Shown one piece after another: positions 63,001 through 64,000 of a DNA stretch of 64,000 nt. This stretch comes from Owenia fusiformis (taxonomy: Eukaryota > Annelida > Polychaeta > Sabellida > Oweniidae), in contig CAIIXF020000258.1 in NCBI GenBank assembly GCA_903813345.2, forward strand, positions 35,001 through 99,000, given 5' to 3'. A program made the translations under genes and the position numbers. Positions within the stretch are counted from its first letter, which is position 1. The number at the start of each line of letters is the position of its first letter. The notes beneath the pieces were generated by a model. The model worked only from the letters and a program-made list of their open reading frames with translations. It was not told the DNA's origin and did not search any database.

Positions 63001-64000
63001 TCCTTTATGACCTTTCATATCAAATGACGATTTATGGTTTGGAGAAAACGACCCAGGGGGGTTCGCTAATATTTTTCATGAAAAAATTTAAAATATTACC
63101 ATCATTAAAACTAAAGTATACAAAAGAGGAGATTTAAATCTACAATAAGTAAAAATCTGAAAATATTTGGCGACATTGATAACGTCGAAATATGCAGATG
63201 AATTTGGTTTTCCAAACCGAAAATCGTCAAGTCGGTTCTCCGAAACGAAAATCGTCCTTTTTACAGAAGAGATTATATGAGTTAGAATGGATTTCATATA
63301 TTCTATTCTCTTTTGATGAAAGGTGGGATTGCTATGGTTACTAGTGTTTTGGGTGTTTTAGGTGGGACAAAAGTGTATCATCTACTTCCCGAAATAAACG
63401 TATCTTTTGACAGTTAAATAACTAAGGATAAAAATGAACTAATATTCTAAATATATCAGGTAGAGAATACAACTTTAACTGAAGTGAGTGGAACCGTGTC
63501 TGGACCTGGAACATATTTTTGTACTGTGGTTGCCTTCAACGGTGCAATGGAACCATCTGAACCGGTTTGCTCGGATGGTGTCACGATAGACAATACCCCT
63601 CCAGATGTGCATTCCATCATTGTTGACCACATACACACTAGACCTGGGGTTGTAAAACATGGCAATTCTACATGGCTCATAACAAAGCATGGCTACAAGC
63701 AACGTATAAATGAAACAGATTGTAGGTAAGGTATTCTGTCAATTGAAATGTATTAATTTGTGAGAGTACAAGATATTCGTCGATCTGATTTATTGCAGTC
63801 GTTGTGGGCACGTGGACCACTATATGTACTTGTGTTTAGAAATATGCTATTAAAATTAATAATACTTACTAGGCCTACGACATAATATGCATGCATAATA
63901 CTATGTTATAGAGGGATCCAGGTACCTGACATAAGTGTTTTCGCTGAAAACAAAGATTCCAAGGATATTCAAGGATGTAGTTATGAACCTTTTACAAATC
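12220..64000 (+). CDS. large multi-exon extracellular TSP1/EGF-like protein gene (partial)
   Basis: Thirteen exons can be chained (12220-12313, 23798-23971, 48497-48631, 49616-49717, 56111-56228, 58011-58144, 58927-59056, 59863-60091, 60450-61339, 61828-62131, 62256-62465, 63460-63725, 63912-64000), every one with AG/GT borders and compatible phase. They give about 958 residues in one frame. Order: short leader, TSP1, six-Cys module, EGF, Cys-pair linkers, then beta-sandwich-like repeats with D-x-(S/T)-P-P borders. Many N-x-S/T sites and disulphide-type Cys modules indicate a secreted or membrane-exposed product, perhaps for adhesion or recognition. No signal peptide, first exon, membrane segment or 3-prime end is visible, so both ends lie elsewhere. 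Introns of 11.5 and 24.5 kb are filled by transposons. I do not recognise a named orthologue. Confidence 0.8.
12314..13770. other. intron sequence with short palindromic words
   Basis: There is no exon with good borders. Around 13130-13350 GATTATC/GATAATC words occur repeatedly in both orientations, and 13603-13652 is a small hairpin (TCAAAAATGAGGGAATTG and complement). No other feature is visible. Confidence 0.4.
13771..14279. repeat. inverted repeat around a 400-bp spacer
   Basis: GTATCACACCAGAATACCCC and onward, through CGTTGTCACAAATGGCGG (13771-13813), is mirrored by GTCCGCCATTTGTGACAAC and onward to GTGTTCCGGTGTGAGA (14221-14279), imperfectly. A short open frame at 14193-14381 crosses the right arm and is not convincing. 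This is probably a decayed MITE-like element. Confidence 0.5.
14493..15925 (-). mobile_element. MITE family A copy 1, interrupted by another element
   Basis: The ends are inverted repeats of about 85-110 bp beginning CATGTGCAGTATGGCAAGTG. A second copy at 56341-57065 has the same termini and, in the opposite orientation, the same interior (for example the GATAGCACGAG / CTCGTGCTATC segment). Aligning them shows this copy is about 720 bp of family sequence plus an inserted 708-bp element at 15123-15830. It is non-coding. Target duplications are not clear. Confidence 0.75.
15123..15830. mobile_element. nested TIR element, ends TGCTGGAATTACAC, 3-bp TSD
   Basis: The ends are TGCTGGAATTACAC (15123-15136) and its complement (15817-15830), flanked by ATT on both sides. 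GTGTAATC/GGTGTAATTCC and TTTTACAAAAGCGC words recur just inside both ends as subterminal repeats. The uninterrupted copy of the host MITE at 56341-57065 confirms that this stretch is an insertion. It is non-coding. A 3-bp duplication is compatible with PIF/Harbinger-like elements, but ATT is not their usual TWA target, so the superfamily is open. Confidence 0.75.
16322..16860 (+). pseudogene. LINE ORF1 C-terminal part, frameshifted
   Basis: One frame runs from before 16322 to a stop at 16552 and carries SWSQVVRRKK, a basic stretch and GVTLYVENIEKEEGE. The protein sense then continues one frame over (VILQAKLNNI, then the reading from 16585 to 16860 with YVIHNRVSEYNVGCKITVPV and SSWPAPIKCREW). 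This matches the end of the RNA-binding ORF1 protein of CR1/Jockey-type LINEs. A single-base indel near 16545 breaks it, and the N-terminal half is missing. The final TGA overlaps the ORF2 start by one base. Confidence 0.7.
16860..20453 (+). CDS. LINE ORF2: endonuclease-reverse transcriptase, intact, 1197 aa
   Basis: This is the retrotransposition enzyme: it nicks target DNA and reverse-transcribes the element RNA there. An apurinic-type endonuclease (EEP) domain covers about residues 44-290, with SWNANGLG (47-54), QEHW (73-76), GDTNA (195-199) and SDH (283-285). The reverse transcriptase follows, with IDVKKAFD around 689-696, a GVHQGGVLSMELY motif and catalytic YADD at 788-791. The C-terminus carries CPMC (1122-1125) with H and C downstream (HFIKFC), the usual CCHC-like zinc motif. 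No stop or frameshift interrupts 1197 codons, and all catalytic residues I can check are kept, so this copy may be young. The ATG sits in TGATG, overlapping the ORF1 stop, as in LINEs that reinitiate translation. Confidence 0.95.
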   Translation: MAGLTIMLYFVYIVQFLLLTHTPSMNCTGNNKNDGPVNLDFSLNIASWNANGLGISKPYLSHLMEFNDIVLIQEHWLHSGSKHVLDDIDMHFNCTVFESSRDLSVFDNYHNIGHGGIAILVKNDVQQLVSKVNLKCNNTDRLCAIDVNCNERHLYVVCVYLPHQNCKKVSFTEVLVELEMCIAVLMKKGDIIIFGDTNACIDSLYGDRGIGCPTRNGRLFMDFSNRNGLIPVDMLSKIWKGPSYTFSRDYTGSSYIDHCVISAALLENIKSGVTHNECIINTSDHLSMSVNIVFDGQAPCSLNNILNDTLNESYISWDQLSDSDIDLLYTSKVQDLLEHVQTDFEDNCKNQGYNVHIIDKTLENVTDILKSVAEGNMPKRKYNKRLKPYWNSTVKDFMKEKNRLWNRWKCSGMQRGDDELWLLYKESKRNYRRALRMAEMQYNITCQKKIDESQDVDSRYYWYLANRHKRDCKQSIHIRADDGTVLQDPGDIRNEWANYFEKLFTPKCNVNFDSDFKDYIDSRVNIMKKEYQNNNDGSFDVNFDNEELLKAITSLNNRRASGMDGVSAEHLKYGGMALINLLTAIFNAIFKYEHVPSSLKVGVMITLYKGGNKDVLDKDNHRGITLMSTYSKILDRLILNRSKCCDHFNRSKLQYAAQSGSSCIDTSLVLRETVAHQLENGSDAYVLAIDVKKAFDTVFTIGLMFLLYNQGINGKLWKIIYETYVGYRCCVKVNGILSNLFYVQQGVHQGGVLSMELYVRFMNPLLLELESSGHGCQVRGINCVAPSYADDTILVSMFRHSMQEMLHILYNYANRWRFEIHPGKCAAVHFTRSSFKDVQPFDFGSAKIPINKDLVHLGLPVTQRDIAYHLDNVTSRARRNFYATVDCVTPEKCSVNPLPASNLYWTVSIPTMLYGVEVLNYNVSNIKTLEKVHANSAKSIQSLPKNTTDCAAIAQLGWTGISETIAIRKLMYFWHIFNTSVGICKKLSIFRWYAILYSFFVDKCAATVSSPIREIIQLGMKYDLIGRMDSYISNNTFPSKWHWKKIVKSSVLTKSLQRWRFQCMTYNKIKHYREVVTTRTPIVWYQLCKYKPEMIFKCKLMVRLLVGEGVGRHTEPNVNRVCPMCNSHESLLHFIKFCDVLETTRNPIRPYLGGSDLNVIENIFAPNEYDDCIIIARTVYHMYQLRTRFLNSLNVLH
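22708..22886. other. short intron gap between two elements
   Basis: This is unique-looking sequence separating the foldback element from the next TIR element. I see no exon. Confidence 0.4.
22887..23510 (-). mobile_element. TIR element copy 2, 5-bp TSD GTGCC
   Basis: This is an inverted copy of 4564-5194. The left end TGTTTCGCGGAATA is slightly diverged; the right end TACCGCGTAACA is exact. The flanks GTGCC (22882-22886) and GTGCC (23511-23515) are a perfect 5-bp duplication. The same ATGGCATA/CGGTATATG motif arrays lie near both ends. Length is 624 bp versus 631 bp for copy 1. Confidence 0.9.
23798..23971 (+). CDS. exon b: thrombospondin type 1 repeat
   Basis: The acceptor TTGTTTTTCAG and donor GTAAAAC bound a 174-base, phase 1-1 exon. 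It encodes HGAWSEWGQWGQTCSDDC, then SKRERRCNDPPPRNGGRNC and two further Cys (EKCYS, SRCR). The W-x2-W-x2-W ladder, the CS-x-DC pair, the R-rich strand and the GG-x-x-C segment make this a clear TSP type 1 repeat of normal length (about 57 residues). Such repeats bind glycans or proteins outside the cell. A symmetrical 1-1 exon is the usual form of this shuffled module. Confidence 0.92.
24394..25083 (-). pseudogene. LINE-2 ORF2 C-terminal part, out of frame
   Basis: This is a 229-codon frame that continues the ORF2 protein after a frameshift close to 25060-25083. It carries the C-terminal zinc-type motif CKRCKDFTGSIVTHFMKC, the counterpart of CPMC...HFIKFC in the other LINE, and ends 180 bases before the ATACA tail. 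It is separated from the main ORF2 frame by a small indel, so the copy cannot make a full-length enzyme. Confidence 0.85.
25025..27874 (-). CDS. LINE-2 ORF2: endonuclease-reverse transcriptase main frame (949 aa)
   Basis: The N-terminal EEP endonuclease carries MTWNCKG (residues 11-17), TEHWLYP, the GDFNGHLGS motif and SDHHPVI. The reverse transcriptase carries FLDNQKAYDLLW and GVGQGRVSSALW. The polymerase motif reads VADD at 738-741 (25652-25663); both Asp are kept, but the usual Tyr/Phe is Val. The frame stops before the zinc region because of the frameshift near 25070. The start ATG lies 46 bases past the ORF1 C-terminal stop. It probably descends from an active element and is now inactive. 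Confidence 0.9.
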   Translation of the reverse strand: MSLNDKSLSVMTWNCKGIMYGSPFLTNILPNYHIVTLTEHWLYPDNLSFLNTLDLNYDSHGISQKDLSVDDAVRRGHGGIAILYNKSLIVRNKISIEDRICGIEIVTEGNCSLFIFAVYMPSANHPINEYIDWIDHLYSLYCTYSSLGTIMFTGDFNGHLGSKSGPRCDLANDRGLLLEKWVFDSNLLAVNAQNLTTGPKHTFFRNNASSCVDYLFVPTNKFDIIEQCRVIDDHPHNVSDHHPVIMNVNMSLPLSLIDYSCEARNIPRWRKATFIQKQLFSNDIKTQLSQITSTADFTTIGGLDSAVRALADTLVNASSKHIPRSRFRKYLKPFWNKGDLKILHAEMRTARVAWIQAGRPRGLNHDSFLKYKLKKRHFRRHMRKFKLEYENEQILQFQTAAECDSALFYKMLNSHKAKGRKPCGHELRLGTEIIRDPDQIRELWACHFETLGTELSMPHFDDNFKNLIDHEHPYLMTQSLSNNDGIFENPITVSEIEQSIATFSNNKSPGYDLVTIEHLKYSSSDVLHFLNKVFNAMVSMCKVPQSFKIGIMISLFKGKGKDPMDRDNFRGLTLTSCIFKVWERIFTNRTIPILKLQGCPHNLQFAYQEGACSQFAVFVLKELIQFYSERESLLYIAFLDNQKAYDLLWRKGLFHKLFNLGLNGKSWRLIVDSYENTTSRVLYNGKYSREFQITQGVGQGRVSSALWFLVYINALIEELCDTGLGAIIGDMRIPAVLVADDTTIIGTTPDELQKLLNSVSKYSSKWRMSYHSGQNSKSKIITFNESTKHFRDSQGMRMWHLQDDIVPETRTQCYAGNTLDAQLTDIEAMQQAKRKMLNIFYSIKPIGIGKGGINPLVAVKLLKTIVFPAAMFGCELWTTSNVELHALNVTIRKIAKIIQGFEQNVSSEVVLSTLGLLSIESYIDRAKVLFFDRLCRATHVFTKQLFLRI
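27920..28198 (-). pseudogene. LINE-2 ORF1 C-terminal segment, frame-shifted from ORF1
   Basis: The 92-codon frame includes FNGEWLLIRVNVLASHYAKA and EHFWPTLIESRPYVSHFEY, the positional match of the last part of ORF1 in the other LINE (HNRV...ITVPV...SSWPAPIKCREW), then an acidic, Asp/Gln/Tyr-rich tail. It is offset from the main ORF1 frame, whose stop lies at 28219-28221. The open frame extends upstream as VTVTGFKV, so a two-base change in the GGGGTGTAAC region split one protein. Confidence 0.6.
28219..29511 (-). CDS. LINE-2 ORF1 main frame, coiled-coil protein (430 aa)
   Basis: Residues about 70-190 are Lys/Glu/Asn-rich with heptad-like spacing (KSNVATEINELKAEIAKS, then KTKLLKQIQTIQNKVSAL), a probable trimerising coiled coil as in other LINE ORF1 proteins. 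A long Ser/Thr/Ala-rich linker with repeated CSA words follows (about 190-370). The end is basic (RVRRTRTKKIVLAHV) and corresponds to the RNA-binding region start. The frame ends early at 28219; the rest lies out of frame at 27920-28198. Upstream, an in-frame TAA (29566-29568) separates it from a possible N-terminal extension. Confidence 0.8.
   Translation of the reverse strand: MPPGALIRRLPSRKNKQTSTSVKEKLACDIYHLFHFINGASNLSDIKTLLNPKAKTNRKSVVHNPIDVTMRHKNSDDQLAIILKNVLELKSNVATEINELKAEIAKSTKSKVKELNNVIEIKQNELNRCKDSEQKLKNDLKIAKAKINDQQADINKLTTDINETKTKLLKQIQTIQNKVSALEKSSSRSVAITMNQEQLPSSNNDNVQDRSRSLSGPPNTSGSLNNTSAVPTSVWGIPLNPPTVPTGANKCSASSTKDISNVPATPITLSASSTCSAPTATCTSAVKTNSGAVTCSASDVSIECSASHTPTMSQAATSKNTSIARNIPVRCSAPKSTSLSNARDTATRTTSSGGTDRTSTDIRQSQMWPHRQAITKANLDADNASCNSDDDFVGVRVRRTRTKKIVLAHVKSQPYNTLRKHLVNYALKGV
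29566..29814 (-). pseudogene. LINE-2 ORF1 probable N-terminal part, before an in-frame stop
   Basis: The 82-codon acidic frame begins MPLSTKVHVPADIEIDDDS and ends ALFIKRLCDHQDVDG at a TAA. The following 18 codons up to the MPPGALIRR start of the main ORF1 are open in the same frame, so the stop probably split a longer ORF1. Alternatively the main ORF1 starts at 29511 and this is a separate leader frame. Confidence 0.5.
29986..30016. repeat. (ATTT)n microsatellite at the left edge of the composite
   Basis: About eight TTTA/ATTT units lie 10 bases inside the 13-bp direct repeat. On the minus strand this reads as an (AAAT)n tail next to a target-site-like duplication, which is how many retroelements end. 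Confidence 0.85.
30153..31205. repeat. left outer arm of the 12.46-kb composite
   Basis: From TATGGTGTAAATTCTGTG to CATACTTTTGCT this is the reverse complement of 40085-42425 after removal of two insertions from the right arm (1053 versus about 1010 bp). It includes the CAGACGCTCTATTCC block and a following unique part with AGTAAAGTTTCGAAC and CTGGGGCTAGTTTACCCAC landmarks. Confidence 0.85.
30235..30650. repeat. short-word tandem block, GACGCTCTATTCCAGACGCT type
   Basis: ACGCT (with its CCAG or CTGG prefix) recurs about every 13-30 bases more than 20 times, joined by TATTCC, TATTTAACC or ATTAAACCGG. Longer units such as TCGATTCCAGACGCTC repeat. The mirror block is at 41955-42340. Frames through either block give only repetitive translation. 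Confidence 0.85.
31290..32800. repeat. ~400-bp GT-rich tandem repeat, four copies
   Basis: The landmark GTTGTTGAGATATTAACTT recurs at about 31374, 31770, 32184 and 32594 (spacings 396, 414, 410). Each is followed by TTTCAAATATTTCGATTTT-like and ATTGGTTAATTG-like landmarks. The + strand is strongly T+G rich with little C. Open frames here (up to 106 codons, Val/Phe/Cys/Leu-rich) are compositional and differ between copies. Confidence 0.8.
32780..33130. repeat. dispersed block C, first copy
   Basis: Landmarks are ACACGCATTGTTCATGCA, GGTGAGGGGTCTC, GGGGACCTGG, an ACCACCGTTAGTACTCATGT segment and GTAGGAGAGACAAT. The same order occurs at 34340-34600, and in reverse at 38250-38525. It is non-coding. 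Confidence 0.65.
33131..34239. other. unassigned interior of the composite
   Basis: There is no supported gene. It contains a perfect 32-base palindrome at 33386-33417 flanked by ATAAATC on both sides. Short frames (33739-33927, 34038-34226) have no recognisable features. Confidence 0.4.
33386..33417. repeat. perfect 32-bp palindrome with 7-bp flanking direct repeat
   Basis: CATGGGCTTTCAAAAG is followed immediately by its exact complement CTTTTGAAAGCCCATG. ATAAATC abuts both sides. Confidence 0.9.
34240..34330. repeat. CCGTCTGTCCGT tract with GGTGAGCTATTGCAATCA
   Basis: AGCTCACATGGTGAGCTATT is followed by a run of CGTCCGTCTGTCTGTCCGT. Blocks of this form are, to my knowledge, widespread in bivalve genomes and support a mollusc origin. 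A related tract is at 59160-59190. Confidence 0.6.
34340..35100. repeat. block C second copy, split by a ~440-bp insertion
   Basis: 34340-34596 and 35037-35100 together mirror 38180-38525 (AGGCCGGACAT; GGGCCCAAGATGTTTCGAA). The right copy lacks the stretch 34597-35036, which begins with a T-rich run (TTTTTTTTCTTTTTTT). That stretch is therefore an insertion, possibly a small retro-insert read on the minus strand. Confidence 0.6.
35220..36740. repeat. GT-rich low-complexity region (GGTTGTGTTGTG words)
   Basis: About 1.5 kb of T+G-rich + strand sequence is built from GTTGTG, TTGGTTGTG and TGTGTTGTG words with no fixed period, interrupted at about 35520-35950 by AT-rich sequence. There is no credible gene; the short frame at 36050-36250 is compositional. 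Confidence 0.75.
36741..37189. other. unassigned, one 103-codon frame of unknown status
   Basis: The frame at 36818-37129 shows no recognised domain and no splice borders. I see nothing else. Confidence 0.35.
37190..38050. repeat. inverted copy of the ~400-bp tandem repeat (CA-rich)
   Basis: AAGTTAATATCTCAACAACA recurs at about 37311 and 37716 (spacing about 405). The sequence is the reverse complement of the units at 31290-32800, so strand composition flips from GT-rich to CA-rich here. A run of C follows at about 38046. Confidence 0.8.
38170..38525. repeat. block C third copy, inverted
   Basis: This is the reverse complement of 34340-35100 without its insertion. Landmarks are TTCGAAACATCTTGGGCCC, GTCCGGCCTCTCTCTAC, GACCTCTCACC and CACTCCCAAAAACTAG. 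Confidence 0.7.
38526..39120. other. unassigned interior of the composite
   Basis: A 72-codon frame (38646-38864) has no recognised motif. Runs of G (about 38988-38997) and the pair GGGAGATCTCCCCCC / GGGGGGGAGATTTCCC form a loose inverted pair (38908-38922, 38992-39007). There is no supported gene. Confidence 0.35.
39121..39653. mobile_element. 530-bp near-perfect palindrome (foldback element)
   Basis: The left arm begins ATGGATCACTGTTCCACAAC and the right arm ends with its complement; both carry CTAACTGCAGTTAG and TTGCATGGCGAAAC/T. Arms are about 250 bp, and the turn near 39385 includes GATGACGTCATC-like sequence. Open frames are mirror artefacts. It lies inside the 12.46-kb composite. Confidence 0.8.
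39654..40084. other. unassigned interior of the composite
   Basis: I see no gene, strong repeat or signal. Confidence 0.4.
40572..41063. mobile_element. 492-bp insertion with TTAA target duplication
   Basis: TTAA flanks both ends (40568-40571; 41064-41067), and the left arm has the uninterrupted site (GGTCGGGGTTAATGCAATAC in complement). The left terminus is AGTCCCCGATAAATCGGGC; the right terminus in complement is AGTGTGCGCC, so the terminal repeat is short or degraded. TTAA targets are used by piggyBac and Kolobok elements. It is non-coding. Confidence 0.7.
41117..41947. mobile_element. 831-bp TIR element with TTAA target duplication
   Basis: Termini AGTCCCCGTCTAAAGTTT and, in complement, AGGCCCCATGTAAAGTTT are imperfect inverted repeats of about 22 bp. 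TTAA flanks both sides (41113-41116; 41948-41951). The matching site in the left arm lacks it. It shares the AGTCCCCG start with the neighbouring insertion, so the two may be relatives. It is non-coding and of piggyBac/Kolobok type by target site. Confidence 0.75.
42451..43616. other. intron sequence, no supported gene
   Basis: A 110-codon minus-strand frame (42967-43299) and plus frames at 42443-42740 show no convincing domain or exon borders. Short repeat resemblance only. Confidence 0.4.
43617..44202 (+). repeat. dispersed repeat D copy 1
   Basis: Shared with 62530-62930: TGAAAACATTCTGTAAAAA, AACAATTTAATGC, TTTCTACCAATTCTTGAGAA, CCGAACATATGATACC, GTGTCTGATGTGTTTTCTA. This copy contains an extra stretch of about 70 bases (about 43872-43940) resembling 6283-6322. 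The 44205 element then follows. It is non-coding. Confidence 0.7.
44205..46222. mobile_element. mariner-type TIR element, 2.0 kb, TA target
   Basis: Termini CAGGGCGTTCAATAA and the complement TTATTGAACGCCCTG are flanked by TA. Inverted arms are about 230 bp (landmarks GTACATTGTTGAGTAT, TGACCAACTTAAAATGTGAA). CAGGG..TTCAATAA ends with TA duplication are typical of Tc1/mariner elements. No transposase frame remains; the middle is occupied by another element (44713-45697). Confidence 0.85.
44713..45697. mobile_element. nested element, ends CTATCACACCAAACTAGTTC, rich in CGT words
   Basis: The left end CTATCACACCAAACTAGTTC is mirrored by GAACTAGTTTGGTGTGATAG at the right. A variant end (CTGGTTCTGGTGTGATAG) also occurs at 45037-45054, so two related units may be fused. 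The interior is unusually rich in ACGTC, CGTTC and TACGT words compared with the surrounding DNA. A third copy of the same end is at 49237. It is non-coding; the superfamily is unknown. Confidence 0.65.
46229..47205. mobile_element. mariner-type TIR element adjoining the previous one
   Basis: The left end CAGTGCGTATCAAAAAAACG and, in complement, right end CAGGTCGTATAAAAAAACGC are imperfect terminal repeats; inverted arms run about 150 bp (ATAAAGCCATATGTCTCCTC / GAGGAGAGACGTGGCTTTAT). TA follows the right end. Only four to six bases (TATATG) separate it from the 44205-46222 element. The 91-codon frame inside has no transposase motif. Confidence 0.75.
47206..47574. other. intron sequence, nothing recognised
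   Basis: I see no exon or repeat structure beyond a G+T-rich patch near 47466-47540. Confidence 0.4.
47575..48449. mobile_element. truncated relative of the 16005-22707 foldback family
   Basis: This carries the right-arm orientation of that family: GATTGATAAATTAACATGG, TGTTCTGCAGGGGG, CACTTTAGTAA.GCCATATT and the terminus AACTGACTCCACTATTAT (48431-48448). Internal ~230-bp subunits repeat (47800-47900; 48030-48100). The left arm is missing, so it is a half-element. It ends 48 bases before an exon. Confidence 0.75.
48497..48631 (+). CDS. exon c: six-cysteine module
   Basis: The acceptor TTTTTATTCCAG and donor GTAAGT bound a 135-base, phase 1-1 exon. It encodes YPIANCNNTICGNVSGNCSA, then NCEKCEYDYATRGKAYENRG and SACV. 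Six Cys in about 45 residues suggest a small disulphide-bonded extracellular module, EGF-like in spacing but not canonical. There are N-linked sites at NNT and NCS-type positions. It lies directly after a half foldback element. An earlier GT (48617) is possible, but GTAAGT is the better donor and keeps the sixth Cys. Confidence 0.8.
49237..49450. repeat. fragment sharing the CTATCACACC end
   Basis: CTATCACACCAAACTAGTTC matches the left end of the element at 44713-45697, followed by CGTTC/ACGT-rich sequence. No opposite end was found, so it is a truncated copy. Confidence 0.55.
49616..49717 (+). CDS. exon d: EGF-like domain
   Basis: The acceptor CCATTTCAAG and donor GTAAGT bound a 102-base, phase 1-1 exon. 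It encodes LCSWRGNLCYPGTCKPGP, then ICTCSDGFSGYNCTN. The six Cys with C-x-C and the G-F-S-G-Y-x-C ending are the hallmarks of an EGF domain of short type. No Asp/Asn calcium-binding signature is seen at the start. As a symmetrical 1-1 exon it is a standard shuffled module. Confidence 0.92.
49718..50139. other. intron sequence
   Basis: A 67-codon frame at 49760-49963 has no domain. Nothing else is recognised. Confidence 0.4.
50142..50748. mobile_element. mariner-type MITE, 607 bp, TA target duplication
   Basis: Termini CAGGGTGTCAAAAAACAACG and, in complement, CAGGGTGTCAAAAAACAAAG are flanked by TA on both sides. Inverted arms continue to a TAATTTAATTCTGGAGTTAC segment on the left and its complement on the right. 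It is non-coding. Confidence 0.85.
50749..51340. other. intron sequence with a repeat fragment
   Basis: 50873-50965 resembles 11195-11285. A 100-codon minus-strand frame (51055-51357) has no recognised domain and runs into the next element. There is no supported gene. Confidence 0.4.
52260..52390. repeat. AACAAT/AGTAAA microsatellite-like tract
   Basis: AACAATAACAATAGTAAAAT words lie just before the gcccgtagcc element; the same words resume at 54108-54123. The element inserted into this tract. Confidence 0.8.
52393..54104. mobile_element. nested element, ends CCCGTAGCCAG, with minisatellite core
   Basis: CCCGTAGCCAG (52393-52403) is mirrored by CTGGCTACGGG (54094-54104). Inside the left end is a G run plus CTCGGACGAGCCC; inside the right end GGTTCGAGCCC plus a long C run (54058-54083). 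The core is a minisatellite. This end type is, to my knowledge, common in molluscs and other invertebrates. It is non-coding. Confidence 0.75.
52700..53930. repeat. 150-200-bp minisatellite, seven units
   Basis: AATATTG(C/T)AGGGCCTCTT recurs at about 52741, 52897, 53077, 53277, 53474, 53631 and 53780. Each is followed by TTGACCTTTTTGGGCCTTAT, AATTTTCAAAA and TTTTGGTTNTAGGGCCCT-like sequence. Short frames across it are not genes. Confidence 0.85.
55645..56110. other. intron sequence
   Basis: I see no repeat or exon here apart from the acceptor for the next exon. Confidence 0.5.
56111..56228 (+). CDS. exon e: linker segment with two Cys
   Basis: The acceptor TTAGTTGTAG and donor GTAAGC bound 118 bases, phase 1 to phase 2. 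The exon encodes KPDFPKCEATLVMVENDNKV and then KCNDTVPVTAIYTNLL. It has two Cys and one N-linked site (NDT). No named domain; it may begin the next beta-rich region. Phases match exons d and f. Confidence 0.75.
56341..57065 (+). mobile_element. MITE family A copy 2, uninterrupted
   Basis: Termini AAAGGTCCATGTGCAGTATG and complement are parts of inverted repeats of roughly 110 bp. The interior matches 14600-15110 in reverse. This intact copy defines the family length (about 725 bp) and shows that 15123-15830 is an insertion in copy 1. Confidence 0.8.
57066..58010. other. intron sequence
   Basis: Nothing recognised apart from the acceptor region of the next exon. Confidence 0.5.
58011..58144 (+). 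CDS. exon f of the large gene
   Basis: The acceptor TATATTTTGATAG and donor GTAAGT bound 134 bases, phase 2 to phase 1. The exon encodes VSKIDVEWKTIFQKDGFPDF, then HPNFNRTNFKLGIISSSG and RLYLDRG. There are no Cys; N-linked site NRT. Alternating hydrophobic residues suggest beta strands. No named domain. Confidence 0.8.
58927..59056 (+). CDS. exon g of the large gene
   Basis: The acceptor TTTCAATCATAG and donor GTAACT bound 130 bases, phase 1 to phase 2. The exon encodes GATHPSYVSMPCEDRDPGSP, then NHGIVSCSSRKNLPWGKF and KHND. The two Cys 18 residues apart probably pair. No family name, but the splice borders and phases are clean. Confidence 0.85.
59160..59800. repeat. diverged CCGTCCGTCC-headed repeat in an intron
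   Basis: The block starts with CCGTCCGTCTCTCCGTCCGT and continues with GGGAAATAACTCGAATACTG and AAATGGCGGCCATTTT segments, then a shorter repeat of the AATGG...CCATTTT theme near 59600 and 59730. This form is typical of bivalve intergenic and intronic repeats (my recollection, not checked). Confidence 0.5.
59863..60091 (+). CDS. exon h of the large gene
   Basis: The acceptor TTATGTAACAG and donor GTGAAT bound 229 bases, phase 2 to phase 0. The exon encodes FTMPVLTRVRFTASATNGGF, a segment ending RGNSRSNDALFIFDTV and NPYHCSITSSCNHALMEFGK. The Cys pair 7 apart probably forms a loop. The FDTVNPYH...D segment resembles the later repeats. The donor is GTGA rather than GTAA, still acceptable. Confidence 0.85.
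60450..61339 (+). CDS. exon i: large exon with two extracellular repeats
   Basis: The acceptor TGTCATGTAG and donor GTAAGT bound 890 bases, phase 0 to phase 2, open throughout (296 codons). The first repeat has ISWEGWRDDLSGIREYDIDI and AGTYTIVLTAVDDTGHSG. The middle has KMCHWQHNLQDESGKGES and EWTDRFIN. The end has RFWVRAIDVMGTY and FDSSPPVIENIWLSNNG. D-x-SG(I/L), the G-x-Y-x-(V/I)-x-A strand and the D-S-S-P-P border are the pattern of FN3/Ig-like extracellular repeats. Several N-x-S/T sites are present. Confidence 0.92.
61828..62131 (+). CDS. exon j: repeat with D-x-SG motif
   Basis: The acceptor TACATTTTAG and donor GTGAGT bound 304 bases, phase 2 to phase 0. The exon encodes FHFKAFDIHSGLYNVHWKLF, a middle ending ASSYCVPAGQCYGIQYDI and HDYFLIITVTNIARLVTTHT. 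FDIHSGL matches the D-x-x-SG(I/L) position of the neighbouring repeats; the Cys pair probably closes a loop. It leads directly into the D-T-S-P-P border of exon k. Confidence 0.9.
62256..62465 (+). CDS. exon k: D-T-S-P-P repeat
   Basis: The acceptor TTTTTATTCAG and donor GTTAGT bound 210 bases, phase 0-0. The exon encodes ITIDTSPPHPGVVYDGRSGS, then HAHWSQFFDRESGIMFYRYG and FSNSCLEADAF. The D-x-S-P-P start, G-V-V-x-D-G and W-x-x-F-x-D-x-ESGI are a recognisable invertebrate extracellular repeat signature. The donor GTTAGT is weaker but the only fit. Confidence 0.9.
62530..62930 (+). repeat. dispersed repeat D copy 2
   Basis: Same landmarks and orientation as 43617-44202: TGAAAACATTCTGTAAAAA, TTTCTACCAATTCTTGAGAA, CCGAACATATGATACC. 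It lies in the intron after exon k. It is non-coding. Confidence 0.7.
62931..63459. other. intron sequence
   Basis: No repeat or exon recognised before the acceptor of exon l. Confidence 0.5.
63460..63725 (+). CDS. exon l: D-N-T-P-P repeat
   Basis: The acceptor AAATATATCAG and donor GTAAGG bound 266 bases, phase 0 to phase 2. The exon encodes SGPGTYFCTVVAFNGAMEPS, then DGVTIDNTPPDVHSIIVDHI and ITKHGYKQRINETDC. The G-x-Y-x-x-V-x-A strand ends one repeat and the D-N-T-P-P border opens the next. N-linked sites NTT, NST and NET are present. Confidence 0.92.
63912..64000 (+). CDS. exon m: next exon of the large gene, cut by the window edge
   Basis: The acceptor TATGTTATAG precedes 63912; the frame (phase 2 in) is open to the window end and encodes GIQVPDISVFAENKDSKDIQ and GCSYEPFTN. 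There is no donor before the edge, so the gene continues to the right. Confidence 0.7.
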
